Below, one piece after another: positions 55,810 through 64,000 of a DNA stretch of 64,000 nt (position 1 is the stretch's first letter; every line of letters begins with the position of its first letter). Source of the stretch: Eudromia elegans (taxonomy: Eukaryota > Chordata > Aves > Tinamiformes > Tinamidae); NCBI GenBank assembly GCA_003342815.1, contig PTEX01000206.1:310001-374000 (forward strand), read 5' to 3'. The notes beneath the pieces are model-generated. The model saw only the letters and a program-made list of their open reading frames with translations. It searched no databases and was not told the origin of the DNA. The position numbers were made by a program, and so were the translations under genes.

Positions 55810-58800
55810 CTGATATGCCACCATTGTTGACCCAGCACCAGAAATCTTGTAGTATTATGTGGCTTATCACCTACATGGTACAACCAGGTTGCCACCTCTG
55901 CAGGGAGTACAACAGAGTTTGCCCACGGTGCCTTCACTCTGCTCCACCCTCCATTCACTCATCAGCTGTAGGGCACCTTCAAGTTACCATGTCCACAGGG
56001 AAGCCAACAAAAAATGTTCCTGGTGTCTCCTTTCTGCTGCACTCTTTACTCGCATTAGTGTGTACTAGAAGGGCATATTGTGATGCCAAAGGAATCGTGG
56101 AGGAGTAGGTTGTCAGCCATCCTGGAATCTGTAACTGTCTCTCCCCTCTGCAAACCTCTGTAATGCCATAACTTCTGTTAGGCCCTGGTTTTCTCTAATT
56201 TCCTGTTTCTCAAGCATTTTACTCACAAACCAATAAAAAGATAGAATTCCCATCCATAGACAATTCATTTGACCCTTTTTATTGTTTCAAAGAAGAAGAA
56301 AAAAAGTCAAAATGTGCCATCTGTAAAAGAACAGTAAATTAAAAATATAAATTCAAACCTGAGTGCAGAAACTATCAAGTTTCTTTTGGATGTATCAGCT
56401 GGTCTAGTACGAGCTATTGCTTCTTCCTCCAACTTTGTCTTGCGGTGACCAGCTCAGAGAATAACAAGGACTGTGCCTAGAACATCCAGTAAAATACTGT
56501 TTTACAGAACAGTAAAAAGTGAAATTATACTCTCAGATTCTTAAAGACTATTGGCACCATTTATTTTTAGACATCTAGTTTAAATACCTATATTATCAGC
56601 ATCTGCTTGCCATAGAATCCAGTGACAGAGCTGTCCTGTGCATCTGCAGAAGTGGTCCGGGTGCCACATTTGGGAGGGTTATATCAGATGCCTTGAGCCA
56701 GACAGCATGAACTGGAATGAAATCCAGGCACCAGTGGTTTTTGTGGCAGCATTTCCACTGATCTGGTCCCCCCATGTCAGTGCATGGAGGGTGAACATCA
56801 CCCACGCTGCCTCATGGCAATCAGGAAATAATCTGGTGCTGCAGCCTGGCTGCCTGAAGGGCAGTGGGAACACCCAGGCTATCGGGGCTGAGCAGCCCCC
56901 GGGGACAGGCCTGGCCATGGGCGATACTGCCTGAGGAGTGCCGAAGTCTGATGGTGCGACTGGGCTTTTTCCTGCTCCGTTTATATTCGGCTTCTGTGGT
57001 CTCAGACCATGTCCCAACCTGTGCAGCGAATTAGTTATTTAACTTGCGTGTTCTGAGGCCCAAGACATGCTGAACTTCTAACATTTAGCCCCATTGGTAG
57101 GCGCAGTGCAAGCATTAGCTAACGCTTGTGACTGAGCTGTTGTGTTTGACAGGAGAAAAGCTACCCAGTCAAAGCACAAAAACACTAGCAGAACAAATGA
57201 TCGGACAGAAGAAGAAATGATTTCTCAGTGCTATAACTTTAATTATATTTTCTGAGCTTACCAAGACACACAATATCACCCTGGCTGTGCAAGTGCTGTG
57301 CAGCCATGACAGCACATGTAAAGAAGCAGTGGGAGAGATCATATAAAGAACCAGCGACAACATGTAACATGTAGGAAAAGACTGTGTTCACAGTGGTATC
57401 AAGAAAAGCTCTTTTGGGCAACTGAGCGACCCAGGACGATGTTTTGGTGCAGGCAAAGGGAGCCAGCAATGAGAGAGGGATGAGTCTCCTGTCCCTGCTC
57501 CCGGGACTGATCCAGCAACAGACTCCAGGTTTTGCACCCCAACTGTGTGATGTAAATAAATGCTCTGAAAACTGGAGCCCTTGCCTGACTGCGAGGCTGA
57601 GCACCCGCATCTCCACTAGTCCCCACAGACAACCATGGCTGGCCCACGCTCCACTGCCACCACACTCATGGTGGAGCACATGGACATCTGCCACAGCCGC
57701 ATGGAGGAGCCTCCTCACAACTTCCCGGCAGAAGGGACCACGTTCAGAGCCTGACCCTGGTGCGGTGTCTGGCTGCATGACATGGGTGTCACGAGGACCT
57801 CTCCCTTTCTGAGTCTCAGTGGAGCCTCTGTGCCTTGTCCCCACTGGATCTGGACACTTAAGTCTCTGTGAGCTGGCCGATGTGTGCTGCATTCCTGCAC
57901 AACGGTGATATTTAGGTGGCTTGTAAATGAGACACAGGTTGGCATACACTTTCTGGAATTCTTTACTGAATTTAGCCACCTACATTTAGCTTAAGTTTCA
58001 TTTTAAGTGCCAAAGTAAATCTTCTGGATCCCCTCTCAGTTCCTTTCTTCATGGGGAGATAGGGGCCTCCTGGTTCACAGCCTGGAAGGCTGGGTGGGAA
58101 GGAGTTGATTTTCAGACTGGGTGGGTCCTGAATCTAACTCAAGGGGAGCAGTGGAAGGTAGCTCTGAAAAGCTGTGGGACTGAACTACTCCTAATGTGGG
58201 ATATCAGGGCAGAAATTCTGTGCTATCTCCCCAATTTTGCAATTTTTCTTTTCTTTTTGATGATTTTGCACTGGTCACGTAATGTCAATATTTTCAAACT
58301 GGTTTCCTGAAATTAGGAGCTTACATTGTTACAAGCTTTTCATTTTCATGAAGTACTGACTCTCCAAGAGATCTAGTCAACAGCAGCTCCTGCATGCAGC
58401 AAGCTGGGTCATTTCTGCTGAAATGCTTAATATGCTTAAAGATTTCCAAGCATAACCTCTAGGCACAGGAGTTTGGGAGTAGATGTCAAACCTACTACAA
58501 ATCTAAACAATTTAACCATCCCATCAGAATAACCCGTAACCATACCATGTACAGTAATATGCCTTTATTCAACAGCTATCCCTTTATTTTACAGCTACAG
58601 AAGAACACTAACATGAGTGGTATGCCTGTCATTCTTCCCTACTATTAGATTTCAATATGGACTTCTTCGTACTTAAAATGTAAATTTTAAGTAAAAAATG
58701 TAAATTTTGACTCACTTATTTGAATTCACTTATTTCTTTCAAATCACTTCTTTCACAAATTGCCTATCTCACTGTAGTATCACAGAAATAAGATTTCAGG

Positions 58801-61060
58801 CCTAGAGCTTCATATCCTACACATGTGTTTCTGGTTTCTCAACTGCTTGAGCTGAACATCTGTTCCCCAACCCCTCTTATCAATCAAATAAGCTCAAATG
58901 CGTTAAAATGTCACTTGAATAAAGAAATGTGCATATAATAAATACTTGGAAGGAGGACTAGGGGATCAGAGATAGGTCAGCAATGTTCATACCAGGAAAA
59001 CCTAGGAGGCCAGAAGCAGGGTACAGTGAGTGAAATAGGAAACAATTCCGTAGGACTTGGCAGAGCTTTCCTTTGCGGTAATTATCCAAAGCTGTCTGGA
59101 GGCTTTCCCTGGAGGCTTGTTTTCTCCTGATCAAATCACAAAGGAATCCAAGCTGCAAACTTTGCTGCGGGAGATGTAATGGAAAGAGACAAAATGTTAT
59201 GTTGGTAGCTGGCAGCCCTGTAAAGATCCTGCTTAAAGTTAACATAAAAGCCTGTTCAAGGGCTGAAAACACTCTGAATAGTGGAGAGAGCGTGACCATT
59301 TCAGGCATTCCTCTTACGTAAGTGTGCTTTTATAGGTAGGCGACACAACGGTTCCATTGCATCATGCCTCAAAAGGATGATGCCTTTGCAAAAATAGCTT
59401 ATATGGTTCCATGAAGACAATTTAGAAACATAATTTTGAAATATGATGTTGTATTACACCTCACAGCAGTGAGAATCACTGGAAGAGTGTGTACAGCCTG
59501 GTGAGGGAAGCCGGGAACATGCTGATTTTGTCCTCTGGCACCCCAAGCTTGTGGAACACACCTCTCCTGCGTGAGAATGCAGGGGCTATCCTGCTCCTTG
59601 CTCGTCTACGTGGAGAACCACTGGATAGGAGAGCACAGTCAGGTGGTGTCGGTTACTGATGGATCTTTTTGCCACTACTGCCCAATCTGCATTTTTCAAG
59701 GGGGAATCTAAATGTTTCTCAACCAAGCACTGTCTGGGTGCCAAGGGCTGGTTTCTCCTTATTTAAGTGAGGAAGCAGTTTGGCTTTATGAGCAGTCCAG
59801 ATGAGCAGATTCCCCAGCTCCTCCACTATCACCTCCCGATTAGCACAACTGCGGCCAAAGGAAGGGGCTAACAGCGGAGCAGGGGAGGACGCATTCAGAG
59901 GTACCCTCTCTAATGATACTGGCAATGAGTGATTTGGTCTTTCATAGTGGTTCTCACTATGATGTTACTGCTGTAACCCAAAGTCCTGGGGGTTTCTCTG
60001 CACTGTGTCCTGGGGCTCTGCTGCTAAGTTCAGTTAAGCAACGGCAGCCAGGACACTGTGGGCCCATCTATGGCACGCAGCCTGCATAGTTGAACTGTGG
60101 GCCCGTCTTTCAGGCCATATTCTGTGGCTTTTTGTTGGAGGAACGAGGCTGACCTCCCCGACATATCCAGTTACGGGGGCATCGTGCGAGCCTGTAGAGC
60201 GACGTGTGCCAGGAGCCATGGGGCTTGCGCCATGGTGGGGCACCCATCGCTCATCCTCAAGTTTCTCCTGCTTGGGGAGGATCCGTTTAAGTTCATGGGT
60301 CCTTTGAAGTGGGGTGACTCCTGTTCAAAGGTATGTGGCAAATGAATATGATTCCTCCTTGCAGGGGAAGATATTTCATCTTTTCCCCAAGTTTTCTCTT
60401 GATTTTCCAGCCAGATGTGTTTTTATGAGGAAAATGAAGCACCTGCAGCCCCTGCATGGCAGGGTGAATGCTAGAGATAACAGCCCAGCCTGCTGATTTC
60501 CTGGATTTGTCCAAAAGCAAGCGGCGGCGCTCCACCGACAAAATAGGAAGTGAATGTGCTGGACGTGAGGAGCAGGCATCAGGTGGCGATAGCTTAGCCG
60601 TGAGGGCAGCGCTCCTTTCGGAGCACAGCAGAGGGCTCAAAATGGCCAAGGTATGCCGAGGCCCTGGCGCTAGGCTGGATGGATGGGGCCACGGGGCCAC
60701 GGGCGGCTCCGGCCTCTGCTCTCGGTCCCGCCGCCATGCCAAGAGCGGCCACCCGTGTCGTATGGACACAAAGGCAACCGTGGCGGTGCGCGCGCCCTGC
60801 AGCACTGCGGCTTTTGCTGGCTTGACTCTGCATGAGATATGCGGTGGACTTAGTGGTACAATTCGGTTTGTTGACTTTACCGTGTTTATGGCATTATAGT
60901 TTGCCTCCTTTGGAGGACTGCAAAAGACTGAATGGCTATGGAGTAGGGAGTCAAAAAATGCAAGCATTTTACTTGCCCTCTGTGTTACTGCAGAAAAACC
61001 CGAGTAAGGCCCCATGAGGCTGTAATGCCTTGCCTGACCAGAGGCAGCCTATTCATCCTG
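55810..61060. other. distal intergenic segment 2, no gene recognised
   Basis: Mixed composition, with two unassigned long minus-strand frames at 57239-57979 and 60293-61015 and a GC-rich patch at 60500-60830. No family was recognised. Confidence 0.5.
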
Positions 61061-61069
61061 GTGTCAATC

Positions 61070-62268
61070 AGCTCTCCTGCAGAAGGTGATGAGTTGTGTC
61101 ACCAGGTTTTACAGGAGGAAGCAAGCAGGCGGCACAGCATTTGAGAAGGTGAGCAAGAGATAGGCCGGGTAATCCCAGAGAAGACCTCACCCCCAATGCA
61201 GCAGAGCTGCTGGAGGGCTCTGTGTCATGCGAAATGGTACCTCTTAACACTGTAGAGGAAGGATGGAAACTGTGACTTCTTGTAGAAGGAGAAAGGCTCT
61301 TACTCCTGCAGACTTGCAGTTGAGGAACAGGTTTCATGTCCTCCAGGCTGAGGAGGAGCTGGGCATGACTTCAAGGGAAGCAGCTGGGCCGATAGACTCT
61401 GTACCCTGTGGGAACACCTGGAAGAAGTGGACAATGCACGCTCAGCAAGTTTGCTTTTGATACCAAACTGGGAGCAGTGGCTGACACTCCAGAGGGCCGT
61501 GCTGCCATCCAGAGGGACCTGGGCAGGATGGAGAGATGGGCAGAGAGGAACCTCATGAGATTCAACAAGGACAAGTGCAAGATTTTGTATATGGGGAGTA
61601 ATAACTGCAGACACCAGGACAGGCTGGGAGTGACCTGCTGGACAGCAGCTCTACAGAGAAGGACCTCAGTGTCTTGGTGGACAAGTTGACCTTGAGCCAT
61701 CAATGTGCCTTTGTGGCCAAGAAGACTAAGGGAATCCTAGGGTTCATTAGGAGCAGTGTTACCAGCAGCTAGAGAGAGGTGATCCTTTCTCTCTACCCAG
61801 CCCTGGTGAGGCCACTGTTGGGCTTCCCAGTGTGAGACATGGAGCTACTAGAAAGAGGCCAGCGTGGGGATACAAAGATGATTTGGGGATTGGAGCAGCT
61901 CTCTTATAAGGAGTTTGAAAGCTGGGCCTGTTTAACCTAGAGAAGAGAAGGTTAGGATAGAGAAGGCTGTCAGTGTGTACAGAGACCATAAGGGGAGGTT
62001 TTGAGATGATGGGACCAGACCCTTTTCAGTGATGCCCAATGACAGGACAAGAGGTAAAGGTCACAAGCAGAAACTTCCATATGGATATAAGGGGAAGCTT
62101 CCATACCCTGAGGGTGACAGCGCTGGAGCAGGTTGCTCAGAGACGTTTTGGAATCTTCCTCAGAGATAATCAAAATGTTTCTATACATAACCCCGTGCAA
62201 TGTGCTCCAGGTGACCCTGCTTGTGGGGGTTGGGCTAGAGGAATTCCAGAGGTCCATTCCAATCTTTT
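61070..62268 (+). mobile_element. CR1 LINE with large internal deletion (ORF1 start joined to ORF2 end)
   Basis: The first part matches CR1 ORF1 (LRNRFHVLQAEEELG, frame-broken upstream). Near 61436 it jumps to the ORF2 C-terminal part: DTKLGAVADTPEGRAAIQRD, MERWAERNLMRFNKDKCKIL. The decayed 3' tail ends near GAGGTCCATTCCAATC. The esterase, endonuclease and most of the reverse transcriptase are missing. Confidence 0.85.
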
Positions 62269-64000
62269 TTTTTAAATAATGAATACAATTAAGAACTTCA
62301 AAATAGCTAGGGAATGATGTGATTTTTGACAAGTAGTTTGTCTTGGGAAGAAAAAAAAAATAAGATTCAAGATGTCATGCATTTTCTAAATGACCTACTG
62401 TAATTGACTTCAGTTTTGGGTGTTTGTTTACACCAGCCAGTGCTGCTTGGTAGCTGCTTCTGCTCCTTGAGCTTCCTGTACCATGCTGCTGGGCTTCCTA
62501 TGCACTGCGCTCCCAGCACTGCCTCACCTGTTGCTGAGGGGATCATCAAGGCAGAGGATTCCCAGTAAGTGCTTCCTACAGCGACCGTCTATTTCCTAAA
62601 GATCTACAGAGCGTAGGTGAAGTCCCTAAGCTCTACAGGAGTCACTAACTAGGCCCTTCTCAGGCTATCTCATCAAGGACTTATCTAGCAGGGGTGTTCA
62701 GAGCACACTGACCCCAGACGAAAGACGGAAGGGAGCAATGACGCTCTTGGTACATGAGGATCTCTGTAGGATTGTGGTAAACTGGATTTCAACCTTGCAA
62801 ACAGAAGTCCCGTCAAACTGTTGAGTTTTTCTACTGACTGATTGGAGAAACCTGGAACAACCAGGGCTGGTGGGGGAACAGCATGGGTTGGGCACTGCTG
62901 CGATGGACGGCTAGACTCATCACAGGGCTAGAAGCTGGATATCCCTCCAGGAGGGCTGTGCTGCAGCCTCTGTAACTGACCTAGCAAATCTGCCTAGTCC
63001 TGTGGTTCAACAAGCATTTATGCCCTGATTCTGTAGTGCAGGGGCCTTGGAATTGTTCATGGAAAGAGGACACAGCAGCTCCAGTCTTCCATTGGATGTT
63101 CACTTCTCCTCTGAGGCGTGAGGAGGAGTACAAAGCTCCTTCTGAGAATCCTTTGTAAAAAGGCAATCTCATGACTTTTTGGCACTGAACCAAGTACTTA
63201 AGTAAGTCCTGAACTAAGGTCACTGCATAATACATGGAGACACCCCTGCTTTTCTTTCATTTCAGTTAACAGGCGTTTTTCCTTACTTAAATGCAATTTA
63301 CACTGATTTCAGAGGTTGGGCGGCCACAGTGAATTAACAAGGGTAGCAAAACATGTTTTACTTGTCTACTCATAGATCTCCTGTATAATGGAGACTGTAA
63401 GTGTACATTTTATTTCTGCAAAGGAAGGTTGTTATTAAACCAACTTCTCTATTGTACAACAAAGATTATCCAAAGGGATTTTCATGAATTTTATTATCTT
63501 GTAATAATATAGATAACACCTAGTGAAGGAACGAGATGAAAAAATGCTGGAAAAGGAAGACATAAAAGGACCAGCAACAGTAGGTCAAGAGTTCCAACTT
63601 TTAAAAAAAGAAATATTTTTGACCCCTTCCTGTAAAGCTGTGGAATAACCCCACATGCAACAGCTTACACTTGAGGAGAAACTGAAAATCAAGCAGAATA
63701 TGCTGAAAGCAGGCGGCTTTTCTAACCTGCTTGAAGAAACCACTACTGCAAATGAGCTACCTTGACCATTTACCACTTACATGCTTATAATAGTGCACTT
63801 CTTCCTATGGCAGGAAGGAAAAATTGAACTAGGAAAGATTTGCTAGAGCAAAACCAAGTGTAGAACTTTAACTAGAACATTTTTGTTTTATTTCTGTAAT
63901 GAAGGAGTCCAAATTAATGAGCCCGTTAACCTTGTTCTATCCAGAGATAGGAACTATTGCTGGAACCTGGCCAGGAGCCCGTTGATCAGCCCGTTGACTA
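62269..64000. other. distal intergenic segment 3, no gene recognised
   Basis: No coding exon, RNA gene or clear repeat is visible. The last bases contain AGCCCGTTGA twice, too short to interpret. Confidence 0.5.

Noticed and set aside
61408-61689. 93-codon plus frame as a host gene
   Set aside because: It is the CR1 ORF2 C-terminal region.
1-64000. CRISPR arrays, operons or other prokaryotic systems
   Set aside because: All recognisable genes are vertebrate split genes. The tandem repeats have no unique spacers of CRISPR type.

Overview
This is nuclear DNA of a vertebrate, most likely a bird. The evidence is split genes with GT-AG introns and orthologues of a conserved amniote gene block in the order LRRCC1, E2F5, RBIS (C8orf59), CA13. 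The introns are compact, and the recognisable mobile elements are CR1 LINEs and LTRs, as expected in a sauropsid genome. Human 8q21.2 has the same gene order and orientation (recalled). The species cannot be fixed from the sequence.

Layout. Positions 1-16355 hold the 3' part of LRRCC1 (+, 16 coding exons; the first exons lie outside the window). A roughly 2.2 kb spacer without recognised genes leads to a CpG-island promoter at about 18.6 kb. E2F5 (+, 9 coding exons, complete, 374 codons) runs from 18981 to 29124. It contains one minor-spliceosome AT-AC intron and one extra in-frame exon that I do not recall in human E2F5. RBIS is on the minus strand (29816-30949 visible). Its 3' end almost abuts that of E2F5, and its first exon or exons are inside or beyond an 840-base run of N (31024-31863). 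CA13 (+, 7 coding exons, complete, 258 aa, with all catalytic residues) runs from 32177 to 48547, head to head with RBIS. From about 50.2 kb to the end no gene is recognised. This tract contains a minus-strand LTR, a CR1 with a large internal deletion, a 24-bp minisatellite and two unassigned long ORFs.

Functions. LRRCC1 is a centriole/centrosome coiled-coil protein. E2F5 is a pocket-protein-bound repressor E2F also used in multiciliated cells. RBIS is a small ribosome-biogenesis factor. CA13 is a cytosolic zinc enzyme interconverting CO2 and bicarbonate. They share a conserved neighbourhood, not a pathway, although LRRCC1 and E2F5 both touch centriole/cilium biology.

The window shows no microbial or viral coding system, CRISPR array or RNA gene. 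The most interesting items are the E2F5 AT-AC intron, the E2F5 cassette exon, the repeat-built E2F5 and CA13 promoters, the gap hiding the RBIS start, and transposon structures in CA13 intron 1 and near 61 kb. All exon coordinates come from reading splice sites and reading-frame continuity by eye. Comparisons with human proteins are from memory, not from an alignment.
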